Virus record (IMG/VR): IMGVR_UViG_3300008113_000621 | Location: 1 to 24,599 of that record | Length of the DNA: 24,599 nt | From: a virus | Direction: 5' to 3' (one strand) | Program-made: the position numbers and the translations under genes | Notes under the pieces: model-generated | Databases searched by the model: none | Told to the model about the DNA's origin: nothing | What the model saw: only the letters and a program-made list of their open reading frames with translations | In this document: one piece after another, positions 17,102 through 24,357 of the stretch | Layout of the letters: each line of letters starts with the position of its first letter | Numbering within the stretch: position 1 is the stretch's first letter

Positions 17102-17873
17102 AAGGGAATATGGTATATTATCTATAATGTTTGGAATCATTATACTTCTATGTATTTTGCTATTTAGACAGTGTTCAGCTACTTATAATAATAAATCTAA
17201 GTTGAACATTAGTAACCAAAATATAGCTGCTTTAAAAGACACTATACGAGTTCAAAAGAATAGGGCTGGTGAGCTAACATATAGTATAAAAACACTACTG
17301 ACCGACAAGAAAAATCTAGAGATACTTAATAAGGATCTGAGAGAAGAATTAGATAAACAAAAGGGAAAAGTAGTTTATATAACAAAGACTGTAACTAAAA
17401 CTAAAGTTGATACACACTATGTCAACAATTATCTTTCTAGCTACGGTAAAGGAGAATTTAGTTTGGATTGGAAATACGATTCTATTTTTTCTCCGGACAA
17501 CTATAGAAAATTGTCAGGAAACAGTTTTTTTTATGTTGACACTATAAACAACAAGATAATTCCAGGAAAGACCAGAATAAATGATGATGAGATAGGATTT
17601 TCTTTAGTAACTGGTCTTAGAGAAAAAAATGGATCATTGGAGATATTTGTTACTCCAAAGTACCCAGGAATGAAAATAACAAAAATAGAGGGTGCTGTAG
17701 TAGATCCCGAAAAATCAGATTTATTAAAAGATATGTTTCCAGATAAGAGAATATCTGTAGGTCCTTATATAGGTATAGGATTAGGTGCTATGTACCATTC
17801 AGGCGGTAAGACTGCATTTGGACCTGTTTTAAATTTCGGATTTGGTTTACAGTATTCCTTGTTTAAATTTTAA
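17091..17873 (+). CDS. Membrane-anchored coiled-coil protein with beta-rich C-terminus (260 aa); candidate envelope-spanning lysis protein
   Basis: The order of segments is a short basic cytoplasmic N-terminus (MKNRREYG), one hydrophobic membrane helix at about residues 8-25, a coiled coil at about 37-92, a Lys/Thr-Val linker (VVYITKTVTKTKVD), a globular middle, and a C-terminus with alternating Gly and hydrophobic residues (GPYIGIGLGAMYHS, FGFGLQYSLFKF) ending in Phe. The first half is the layout of an inner-membrane spanin. The end resembles outer-membrane beta strands, as in the C-terminal segment of several Bacteroidota phage proteins (I recall a family of this kind, DUF6808, but cannot verify it). 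FRQC at 25-28 is not a proper lipobox. A role in disrupting or bridging the cell envelope is inferred; a structural or superinfection-exclusion role is also possible. Confidence 0.6.
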   Translation: MKNRREYGILSIMFGIIILLCILLFRQCSATYNNKSKLNISNQNIAALKDTIRVQKNRAGELTYSIKTLLTDKKNLEILNKDLREELDKQKGKVVYITKTVTKTKVDTHYVNNYLSSYGKGEFSLDWKYDSIFSPDNYRKLSGNSFFYVDTINNKIIPGKTRINDDEIGFSLVTGLREKNGSLEIFVTPKYPGMKITKIEGAVVDPEKSDLLKDMFPDKRISVGPYIGIGLGAMYHSGGKTAFGPVLNFGFGLQYSLFKF

Positions 17874-17887
17874 GGAATATATAAGGT

Positions 17888-20380
17888 ATGGCTAGCTATA
17901 CATCGACACAAAGATTTTTAAAAGTAAGTGATTACTTATTATTGGAGTATAATTATACTTCTGCTCCCAATCCTGAGTCATATTACGTAAATACAGGATT
18001 ACCTACAGTGGGTTACGAGAAGATTGTTAACGGATATTTTGACAATTCTGTACAAATATTAAATAACCCTGGATCTAAACAACTAACAGGAAACGTAAGG
18101 GACTTTAGCGTTGTTCAAGTAAACAAGAACCAATTCGTAAGTTTGGAAGATTCGTATTTAGTACCTTATCTTGATACGGATCCTAAATTAACATCCGTAA
18201 GTAATTTGCCTGTAGTGTTTCCTTCTAATATAGATGTATATTATGATACATTAAGATTTCATATAATTTCTGGATACAACTTCGGGAATTCTGATGGTAT
18301 TATAGTTCAGGGTCAATTCCAGGAAAGAACTGGAAAAAAAGCAACAATTTTCCAGAGATTAATAACAAAAGGTGATACAGAATCCGTTATATTAAATCCT
18401 AATCCTATATACTTAGGTGGAGCTTTATATGATCATTATATAGAGGTTAAGATACCTGCTTATGCTAATACAGTGTATGAATTTGACTTATTGGCAGGAA
18501 ATCCTTTACAATCTAATACATTAGCAGCTAAAATATCATCTGACGGAAACGGATTCATAAAGGATACACCAATAAACATTAATCTCTTTGAGATAAACCA
18601 AACTGTAACTAAGAACGGATATGAAAACTATATAGCTCAATTAAAAAATCAGGTTTCAGTTTTTCCTAAAGACGCTTATACAGCATTAGCAGCAGTTATT
18701 GAGGAGAATACTATTTATAACTATTTAGAATTTTATCCTTCATGGGAGGGTAACTTTTTAGAGGATTTTATAAATGACGAGGGCCAAGTGGGTCACACAT
18801 ACTATGTTGTTAATGAAATAGAAGTAAAAGAGCAAGTCGGACTAAGTTATATAACAACTTACAATTTCAGCAGTGTACAAAAATCCGATTTCAATGCTCC
18901 TTCCATATTTAGACCTATTCTTGTTAATCCTTTAACAACATCATTTGTTGTTAATTATACTATGAGATTAGTTAGTAACGTTAATCAGAACCAGATAATT
19001 AGAAGATCTTCTTTTAATTCTATGGACGTAAACAAATATGGTAGAGAAAATAACATTATAACACTTTCTACAGGAGCTTATGCGCAGAAGGTTTATAATA
19101 AGATATCACAAGCACCTTCAATTAAGAGCGGTGGAATTATAACAAATCCAGCTCTTCCTGTTGAGAAGAGAATTCCAGTTTTCTATAAAGACACTAGTAT
19201 AGCAGTAACTAAAGAAACATTGGTTGTTGATAAGAATGGTAATATTATATCAGAAAATAGTGCTACCAGTAATTCTACACAAATATTTGGACAGGGTAAA
19301 GCTAAAATAGTTGTAGATCCTTTTGATAATTTCTACAAGTTTAGTGTTTATAATTATAATCAAGGAAATTCTCCTATTAAATTAGATCTTGGTACATCTC
19401 TAACTTATTATATAGTTTTCTTGGATAGAACTGGACAGGAAGTAAAAGTCGAGAATATAAAAAATCTTTCCACAGTTTCTAATCCTACTGACGGACAGAT
19501 AGCTTTTAAAGTCGTTCAATCTAATTCTAAAAAGGTACTTGGATTTACTAATAGGGATTTCTATTTAATATCAAGAACTCCGGATGGTGTTGAAACTAAA
19601 TTGTATTCAGGATCTTGGGAAACACAAGCAGAGTTTACTTCTAGAACATCAACTACAACTGGAGCAACTGGAACAACCGGAGCAACTGGAGCAACTGGAG
19701 CAACTAGAACAACAAGAGCTGGGATTCCTTTTAATCCGGATTTTTCAACATTCTCAGAACCTAATACATTAGGTGTTCAGACTAATTTTAATAATATAGA
19801 TCAGACAATTTTGGATGAAGATCCTAGATCAGCATCAATAACTAGAGGTGACCAAATTAGATTTAAAGTTCCTCAAACTAAGATAATCAAAGCAAGACCT
19901 GCTTACAATCTAAATAGTAGCTCTATACTTAGCGTTAAGCCTTCCTCTATAGTTAATGCAACCGGAGGATTTGTTGATGTTAGCAAATACAAAACTCCAA
20001 AATTTGAGGAAGCACCTATGAAAATCGAGAGTTTATCTTTCGCTAGTGATATTGGTAATACTGCATCTTTAGCAGATTCCATATCTGGTAGAGAAGCCCA
20101 AGGACTTGATGTTCAGAAGGTGGTAAATTATTACTTTACCCCTGGAGCTCCTGGAGAAAAATTGTTTAAGGGATTAAAACCAGCTGAATTCTTAAACGCT
20201 GCTTTACAGGTACATCCTAAGCTTCCTAATGGGCAATTTGATCCTAAGTATATACAATACTGTAACGCTTTATCTTTACCGGTGACTGACAATCCTATCA
20301 CACCTAAACCTAATAGGATAGAAAGATATTTAGATGATAGAGGACCGAGTAGATTTGATAGACCGAACCTATACGAATAA
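17888..20380 (+). CDS. Structural protein with a Gly-Ala-Thr repeat insert (830 aa)
   Basis: An unrecognised 830-residue protein, beta-rich by eye, without signal peptide or membrane segment. It opens MASYTSTQRFLKVSDYLLLE. Regular strand patterns run to about residue 580, for example FHIISGYNFGNSDGIIVQGQ near 121-140. At 592-609 lies a low-complexity linker (GAT GTT GAT GAT GAT RTT), encoded by a 9-nt tandem repeat, separating the main body from an acidic/basic mixed C-terminal region. The last 60 residues (KGLKPAEFLNAALQVHPKLP; ending DDRGPSRFDRPNLYE) look like a conserved terminal motif, perhaps an interaction tail. It starts 14 nt after the previous stop and ends 14 nt before the tube-like gene, so it is probably a tail or baseplate component. 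Confidence 0.6.
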   Translation: MASYTSTQRFLKVSDYLLLEYNYTSAPNPESYYVNTGLPTVGYEKIVNGYFDNSVQILNNPGSKQLTGNVRDFSVVQVNKNQFVSLEDSYLVPYLDTDPKLTSVSNLPVVFPSNIDVYYDTLRFHIISGYNFGNSDGIIVQGQFQERTGKKATIFQRLITKGDTESVILNPNPIYLGGALYDHYIEVKIPAYANTVYEFDLLAGNPLQSNTLAAKISSDGNGFIKDTPININLFEINQTVTKNGYENYIAQLKNQVSVFPKDAYTALAAVIEENTIYNYLEFYPSWEGNFLEDFINDEGQVGHTYYVVNEIEVKEQVGLSYITTYNFSSVQKSDFNAPSIFRPILVNPLTTSFVVNYTMRLVSNVNQNQIIRRSSFNSMDVNKYGRENNIITLSTGAYAQKVYNKISQAPSIKSGGIITNPALPVEKRIPVFYKDTSIAVTKETLVVDKNGNIISENSATSNSTQIFGQGKAKIVVDPFDNFYKFSVYNYNQGNSPIKLDLGTSLTYYIVFLDRTGQEVKVENIKNLSTVSNPTDGQIAFKVVQSNSKKVLGFTNRDFYLISRTPDGVETKLYSGSWETQAEFTSRTSTTTGATGTTGATGATGATRTTRAGIPFNPDFSTFSEPNTLGVQTNFNNIDQTILDEDPRSASITRGDQIRFKVPQTKIIKARPAYNLNSSSILSVKPSSIVNATGGFVDVSKYKTPKFEEAPMKIESLSFASDIGNTASLADSISGREAQGLDVQKVVNYYFTPGAPGEKLFKGLKPAEFLNAALQVHPKLPNGQFDPKYIQYCNALSLPVTDNPITPKPNRIERYLDDRGPSRFDRPNLYE
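19661..19714 (+). repeat. 9-nt in-frame tandem repeat (GGAGCAACT, about six units)
   Basis: Six consecutive 9-nt units: GGAGCAACT, GGAACAACC, GGAGCAACT three times, then AGAACAACA. They encode Gly-Ala/Thr-Thr triplets within the 830-aa structural protein. Three adjacent identical copies make the tract prone to gain or loss of units by slippage without breaking the frame. Confidence 0.85.
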
Positions 20381-20394
20381 AATATAGATAGAGA

Positions 20395-20946
20395 ATGATT
20401 TTAAACGCAAGACAGAATGGTTTTATATTTAATTTCCCGAAAGGATTTATAGTGGATTCTGTCGTAGAAAAATACGAAAAGTATATCAAGAGGATGCCTA
20501 TACCTTATGATACTGTTAATGATTTTATAAATTCTACTATCCAGCAGGTTAATTTCCCAACACTAAGAACTATCGATACTGTTGAACAGGTTAGACCTGG
20601 TGGATTTAAACAATCTTACAAGAGTGCAACAACTCTACAGAACTTAATACAAAGAGACTTTACTGTTACGTTTAAGTTGGGTGAGGGTTTTATAAACTAC
20701 TGGGTTTTGTATGAAAACATAGTAAAATTTTTAGATTTCAATAATAGAGAGGAGTACCTTCCTGATTTCAGATTATTGTTATTGGATAATGAGGGTATAG
20801 TAATGTCAAGCGTTTTATTACAACAACCTATATTCACATCCCTATCCGAGATCCAATTGAACTATGCTAGTACTACTCCTCAGTTCTCTACATTCACGAT
20901 AGGATTTAAATGTAATTACGTAAATGTCAAACTTGAAATTGGGTAA
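20395..20946 (+). CDS. Probable tail-tube-fold protein (gp19/gp54-like), 183 aa
   Basis: The 183-residue length and strand layout fit the phage tail-tube family: an early 'VNFPTLRTI' segment where T4-type tube proteins have their inter-subunit loop, a long strand RDFTVTFKLG, a helix FINYWVLYENIVKFLDF, a strand pair LPDFRLLLLDNEGIVMSSVL, and a closing pair SEIQLNYASTTPQFSTFTIG followed by FKCNYVNVKLEIG. The pattern is similar to T4 gp19, where a helix rich in Trp/Phe follows a 'WTVTV' strand. I cannot tell whether it is the main tube (gp19), a tube-initiator (gp48/54-like) or a baseplate hub protein of the same fold. Its last 23 nt overlap the start of the RuvC-like gene, so it is at the joint of the structural and DNA blocks. 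Confidence 0.55.
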   Translation: MILNARQNGFIFNFPKGFIVDSVVEKYEKYIKRMPIPYDTVNDFINSTIQQVNFPTLRTIDTVEQVRPGGFKQSYKSATTLQNLIQRDFTVTFKLGEGFINYWVLYENIVKFLDFNNREEYLPDFRLLLLDNEGIVMSSVLLQQPIFTSLSEIQLNYASTTPQFSTFTIGFKCNYVNVKLEIG

Positions 20947-21622
20947 GAGAATAATAGGAATAGATTTTTCTTTAAATGGACCAGGATTTTGTATCCTTGA
21001 TTCAGAGGGATGTAAGTGGATCAGTCTACATAGAACAAAAAATATCATTGATAAGATGTTTAAAAAGGACGGATCTCCTTTTAAAATTCTAAACGATAAT
21101 CCTAATATTGATTTAAATATAATTGAGAAAAAACAATTTAAAGGTGAATACCATGTGGTAGAAAGAGATAAAATAGTTAATGCAGTTTATTTCTCTGAAA
21201 AAACTATGGAATTACTGGATCCTTATTTAGAATCGGACACTATAGTAGGAATGGAGGGTCTTTCTTTTGGATCCTCTGGTAATTCATTAATAGATATTTC
21301 AATGACAACGGCTTTAGTTAGGTCTGCTATTATAAAGAAGATAGATCCTAATAATTTCTTTGTTATATCTCCCACCACTGTTAAAAAGTTTGCACTAAAA
21401 GGAAATTCTAAGAAAGATGAATTGTATAATGAATTAATTGATAAGAGATCTGGAGATAATAGGATGACACCTTTTATTAGTATTTTAAAGGAATATAAAG
21501 ATAGTTGGGTTAAGGGTCCAAACAAAGTGGAAGCGCCTTGTTCTGATCTAGTTGATGCAACATGGATATCTTTATTAGTTGAAGAGAATTTAGAGAAACT
21601 TTTATCTGGTAAGAAGATATAA
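20924..21622 (+). CDS. RuvC-fold Holliday junction resolvase
   Basis: A 232-residue nuclease of the RuvC/RNase H fold that would cut four-way junctions and other branched DNA formed during recombination-dependent replication, before packaging. The first acidic site is Asp14 in RIIGIDFSLNGPG, the second Glu111 in IVGMEGLSFGSSG, and the last pair Asp208 and Asp211 in CSDLVDATWIS; the order D-E-D-D and the spacing match RuvC-type resolvases. A Lys-containing segment (SPTTVKKFALKG, 149-160) sits where RuvC relatives have a conserved 'P-x-x-vK' motif. The start ATG at 20924 lies inside the preceding gene (23-nt overlap, different frame), indicating coupled translation. Isoleucine is encoded by ATA in about half of cases, unlike the next gene. 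T4 itself uses endonuclease VII (gp49) for this task. Confidence 0.82.
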   Translation: MSNLKLGKRIIGIDFSLNGPGFCILDSEGCKWISLHRTKNIIDKMFKKDGSPFKILNDNPNIDLNIIEKKQFKGEYHVVERDKIVNAVYFSEKTMELLDPYLESDTIVGMEGLSFGSSGNSLIDISMTTALVRSAIIKKIDPNNFFVISPTTVKKFALKGNSKKDELYNELIDKRSGDNRMTPFISILKEYKDSWVKGPNKVEAPCSDLVDATWISLLVEENLEKLLSGKKI

Positions 21623-21626
21623 GTAC

Positions 21627-21656
21627 TAAATAATAAATAATAATTAAATAAAATTT
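21627..21656 (+). promoter_or_regulatory. A/T-only tract ahead of gp32, probable autoregulatory leader
   Basis: Thirty consecutive bases without G or C lie 8-38 nt upstream of the gp32 ATG, made of repeated TAAATAA-like units, and no stable hairpin can form within the tract. In T4, gp32 represses its own mRNA by binding cooperatively along an unstructured A/U-rich leader next to an upstream pseudoknot. The tract fits the first element; I could not identify a clear pseudoknot upstream, where the RuvC-like gene lies. A promoter for gp32 may also sit here. Confidence 0.5.
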
Positions 21657-21664
21657 GAAGAATT

Positions 21665-22636
21665 ATGGAAAATTTTGACATTTTTAATTTGGACAATGAG
21701 GCTTTCGTTAAGCAAGAAATTAAGAAAGATGAGGATGAATTTATTTATAAACCGTATCCTGAATTAGGTAAGGATGGAGTTTATAAATCTTTGGTTAGAT
21801 TTTTACCAAACATTACAAACCCAAAAAAATCAAAAATCCACCAATACTATGTTTGGTTAAAAGATCCAGTAGACGGAGCTAATCACAAAGCAATTTGTCC
21901 TTCAACTGTAGGTAAGAAATCAGTTCTTAAAGATCTTTACTGGAAACTTAAGAACTCTGCTTCTGCAAAGGATCAAGAGATTTCTAAAGCTTTCTCTAGA
22001 AAAGAAGATTTCTATTCTTTAATTCAAGTAGTTAAAGATACTAATCGTCCTGACTTGGAAGGTAAGATTATGATCTTGAAATTTGGTAGAAAAGTTAACG
22101 ATCTTATCGAACAACAAATCAAACCTGAATTCGGTAATCCTTCTAACCCTTACGATTTATTCGAAGGAAAGAACTTTGGATTACACGTAAGAAAAGTTGG
22201 AGATTGGAATAACTATGATCTTTGCCAATTTGTAGGTGATAAAATGCCATTAATGATTAACGGCGAAGCAGTTGAAAAAACTGAAGAAGGAAGAGAAATC
22301 GTAACATCTTATTTGAAAACTGGTCCTTTGGATCTTGACAAATATGATTACAATGATTGGTCTGAGGAAGAAACTGACAAGATTATGAGAATCATTAGAA
22401 ACACTATTCCTGACGGAAGAATCGTTTCTGAGATTATCGGATCTAGCTTAGATTCTAAGCCTTCGTCATCTACTTCTACTTCTACTGTTGATGATTTCTA
22501 CGAGCAAGCAAATACTAGAACTTCTACAGCGTCTTCAGATGAATCTTCTTTTTCAGAAGAGTCTGCTAGTAAACCTGCTAAAGCAGCTACTAAAAAAGCA
22601 GCACCATCTCTTGACGATTTATACAACGATCTATAA
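21665..22636 (+). CDS. gp32: gp32-like single-stranded DNA-binding protein
   Basis: A 323-residue homologue of T4 gp32, which coats single-stranded DNA and recruits primase, helicase loader, polymerase and UvsY. Matching blocks are YKSLVRFLPNI (40-50), the AICPSTVG segment (77-83, aligning with T4 CSSTHG), EGKIMILKFGRKVNDLI, and FEGKNFGLHVRKVGDWNNYD. The C-terminus SLDDLYNDL reproduces the T4 acidic tail (LDDLLNDL), which binds partner proteins. The T4 zinc ligands are not kept: only Cys78 corresponds, and the CPVC pair is missing. A Ser/Thr/Ala-Lys linker precedes the tail. The gene uses no ATA codon among 21 isoleucines, unlike its neighbours, consistent with high expression. ATG 21665 is preceded by the A/T-only tract. 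The stop is 14 nt ahead of the primase start. Confidence 0.93.
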   Translation: MENFDIFNLDNEAFVKQEIKKDEDEFIYKPYPELGKDGVYKSLVRFLPNITNPKKSKIHQYYVWLKDPVDGANHKAICPSTVGKKSVLKDLYWKLKNSASAKDQEISKAFSRKEDFYSLIQVVKDTNRPDLEGKIMILKFGRKVNDLIEQQIKPEFGNPSNPYDLFEGKNFGLHVRKVGDWNNYDLCQFVGDKMPLMINGEAVEKTEEGREIVTSYLKTGPLDLDKYDYNDWSEEETDKIMRIIRNTIPDGRIVSEIIGSSLDSKPSSSTSTSTVDDFYEQANTRTSTASSDESSFSEESASKPAKAATKKAAPSLDDLYNDL

Positions 22637-22650
22637 AATAATGGATCGTT

Positions 22651-23724
22651 ATGGAAACAAAGGCTATAAGTGGGATATCTGTAGATAGAGTTAAAGGAAT
22701 AATATCTTCAGCTCTGCTTAAGTTCTTTGGAAACGAATCTCAAAGATTAATAATTTATCAAGGGGGCAACAGATTAAACTTCTGTTGCCCTTATTGTGGA
22801 GATTCTAGTGACCCGAAGAAGAAGAGAGGTAACCTTTACCTAGATACCCTAACATATAAATGCTACAATGGTGGTTGTGGTGTTTTTAAAAATCTAAATC
22901 AATTTACTAGGGATTTTGAGATCCAATCAATGTTATCATCCGATGAAATATCAGAGATAGCTGAAATATCTAGGAATTCTACTATACGTAAGAAAATAAG
23001 AAATTCTTTGGATCATTTCTTTACTGAGAACTACAAGGATGTTCTTATTGATCGTGAAGAATTTAAAGAGAGATTAGGACTTACAGAATTAAAAGGAACT
23101 TACGGAGAAAAATGGTTGTTAGAAAGAAACCATATTCCAGATGCAAAATTCTTATGGGATCCTAGCAGAAGAAATCTTTATCTTCTAAATCTATCTGGAG
23201 ACGAAACTAAAATTATAGGATTACAGATTCGACCTGTTGTTAAGAAAGGTGGAGGAAGTAAATACTACACTTATAAGCTAAGCGGAATATACAAGAATCT
23301 TTTAAATGTTAAAGACAACTCTATAATTTCGAAAGCTGAGGAGGTAGATCCTATATCTAGTGTTTTTGGATTCTCTACTGTTGATTTGGATTCAATGATT
23401 ACTACATTTGAAGGGCCCTTGGATGCTTGGTTATGCCCAAATGCAATAGCTCTATGTTCTATAAACAATCCTTTTCCTTTTGATGTTACAAACAAAAGAT
23501 GGCTTTTAGACGGAGACGAAGTTGGAAGAAAGAAAGCCAGGGAATTTTTGGAAAAAGGTGAAGAAGTTTTCCTGTGGGGAAGATTCATAAAGGAATGTGA
23601 TTTACCAGAGAGAAATAAATGGGATTTAAATGATGTTGTAAATTACGTTAGATCTACCGGTAAAAAAATAAAAAGACTTGATAATTACTTTTCTTCTGAT
23701 AAATGGGATATTATAGACATATGA
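22651..23724 (+). CDS. gp61: gp61-like DNA primase
   Basis: A 357-residue homologue of T4 gp61 (342 aa), which makes RNA primers with the gp41 helicase for lagging-strand synthesis. The N-terminal zinc ribbon has Cys46, Cys49 (CPYCGDSSDPKKKRG) and Cys71, Cys76 (YKCYNGGCG). The TOPRIM catalytic domain has Glu254 in TTFEGPLDAWLCPNAIAL and the Asp pair in LLDGDEVGRKKAREFL (Asp287, Asp289), followed by WDLNDVV at 324-330. ATG at 22651 is chosen since the upstream ATG at 22641 is out of frame and stops after 15 codons. It follows gp32 directly, fitting the known gp32-gp61 contact. The next gene's ATG overlaps its TGA stop by 4 nt (ATGA). A perfect hairpin lies in the zinc-ribbon coding part. Confidence 0.9.
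   Translation: METKAISGISVDRVKGIISSALLKFFGNESQRLIIYQGGNRLNFCCPYCGDSSDPKKKRGNLYLDTLTYKCYNGGCGVFKNLNQFTRDFEIQSMLSSDEISEIAEISRNSTIRKKIRNSLDHFFTENYKDVLIDREEFKERLGLTELKGTYGEKWLLERNHIPDAKFLWDPSRRNLYLLNLSGDETKIIGLQIRPVVKKGGGSKYYTYKLSGIYKNLLNVKDNSIISKAEEVDPISSVFGFSTVDLDSMITTFEGPLDAWLCPNAIALCSINNPFPFDVTNKRWLLDGDEVGRKKAREFLEKGEEVFLWGRFIKECDLPERNKWDLNDVVNYVRSTGKKIKRLDNYFSSDKWDIIDI
22764..22790 (+). repeat. Perfect GC-rich 9-bp inverted repeat inside the primase gene
   Basis: GGGCAACAG (22764-22772), a 9-nt spacer, and CTGTTGCCC (22782-22790) are exact reverse complements. The stem has six G/C pairs, unusual in so AT-rich a genome, and is followed by TTATT. It lies 113 nt into the primase gene and about 128 nt after the gp32 stop. 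It could slow or end part of the gp32 transcripts or protect the gp32 mRNA 3' end, or could be chance in the zinc-ribbon codons. Confidence 0.6.
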
Positions 23725-23912
23725 AACCTAAGAAGAATACTGGAAAATTTAAATTTCCAGTTGATATAAAAGGAGATTTAGAATTGCCTGATATGGATCT
23801 TTCAGCAAATTTTACTTCTCCCGAATTAAAAAGTAAGATTACATCAGAATTTAAGGAAGTATCCATAGAAAAAAATAAAAAGAAAAAATGTCAGAGCAAC
23901 AAGCTAATGTAG
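23721..23912 (+). CDS. Small basic protein of unknown function (63 aa)
   Basis: An open frame starting at ATG 23721, which shares ATGA with the primase stop, encodes 63 residues: Lys-rich ends (MKPKKNTGKFKFPV, EKNKKKKCQSNKLM) around an acidic middle (DLELPDMDLSANF). A longer reading from 23703 exists but the ATGA overlap makes 23721 the natural start. Its last 25 nt overlap the UvsY start. No family is recognised. The tight overlap on both sides suggests translation coupled with primase and UvsY and a role tied to them; T4 also has very small genes (uvsY.-1, uvsY.-2) beside uvsY, but I see no sequence link. Low sequence complexity makes the prediction less certain. Confidence 0.5.
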   Translation: MKPKKNTGKFKFPVDIKGDLELPDMDLSANFTSPELKSKITSEFKEVSIEKNKKKKCQSNKLM

Positions 23913-24355
23913 AAAGAAAAGACTTTGCTAAGGATTTTCAATTGGAAAGAGAAGATTGGACGGAAAAAATTCGTGTACTTTCCATAAGAATGAAAAACAT
24001 AAAGGAGCTTGCTGAGGTTCAGGTTGAACTTTACTCTGGAAGACAGATGCTTCTTGAGTTGTCTTCTAAGCTTGGACAGGTTATGGTTAAACTTAATTCT
24101 AAGTACCGAAAGGATAAGGCTGAGAGACTAAAATATTACTCCGAATCTGTACAGATTAAATACGGAGCTAACGAAAAGACTCCACTAATAGAAGGAGACC
24201 TTTCAGAGTTAAAGGAGAGAATGGACATGGTAGATGGACAAATATCTTTTTTTAACGAGACTATGAAAACCGTGGATCATATGTTATATGGGGTTAAATC
24301 CAGAATAGCATTAGAAGAATATTTAAGATCTGGAGCGGTTAAAAATAATTATTAA
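23888..24355 (+). CDS. uvsY: UvsY-like recombination mediator
   Basis: A 155-residue, largely helical protein (T4 UvsY has 137). In T4, UvsY helps load the UvsX recombinase on gp32-coated single-stranded DNA. Similar features in the same order: an N-terminal acidic/helical part, a run of basic helix ending DKAERLKYYSES (T4: LKARLDYYSG), then a variable acidic link (EKTPLIEGDLSELKERMDMV), and a last helix pair FFNETMKTVDHMLYGVKSR followed by IALEEYLRSG (T4: ..GALDAIKSRGFAIKHIQDM..). ATG 23888 follows AAAAA with no Shine-Dalgarno. It lies directly before the UvsW start, as uvsY and uvsW are close neighbours in T4. UvsX itself is not in this window. Confidence 0.75.
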   Translation: MSEQQANVERKDFAKDFQLEREDWTEKIRVLSIRMKNIKELAEVQVELYSGRQMLLELSSKLGQVMVKLNSKYRKDKAERLKYYSESVQIKYGANEKTPLIEGDLSELKERMDMVDGQISFFNETMKTVDHMLYGVKSRIALEEYLRSGAVKNNY

Positions 24356-24357
24356 TA

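Noticed and set aside
21223-21696. 157-aa open frame on the minus strand across the resolvase and the gp32 start
   Set aside because: Lies opposite a well-supported nuclease with visible catalytic residues; Ser/Leu/Phe-rich composition is that of an antisense shadow.
22641-22688. ATG at 22641 as the primase start
   Set aside because: It is in another frame and stops after 15 codons; the primase frame begins at 22651.
23703-23720. Longer start at 23703 for the small basic protein
   Set aside because: It would overlap the primase by 22 nt; the ATGA overlap at 23721 is the usual coupling arrangement.
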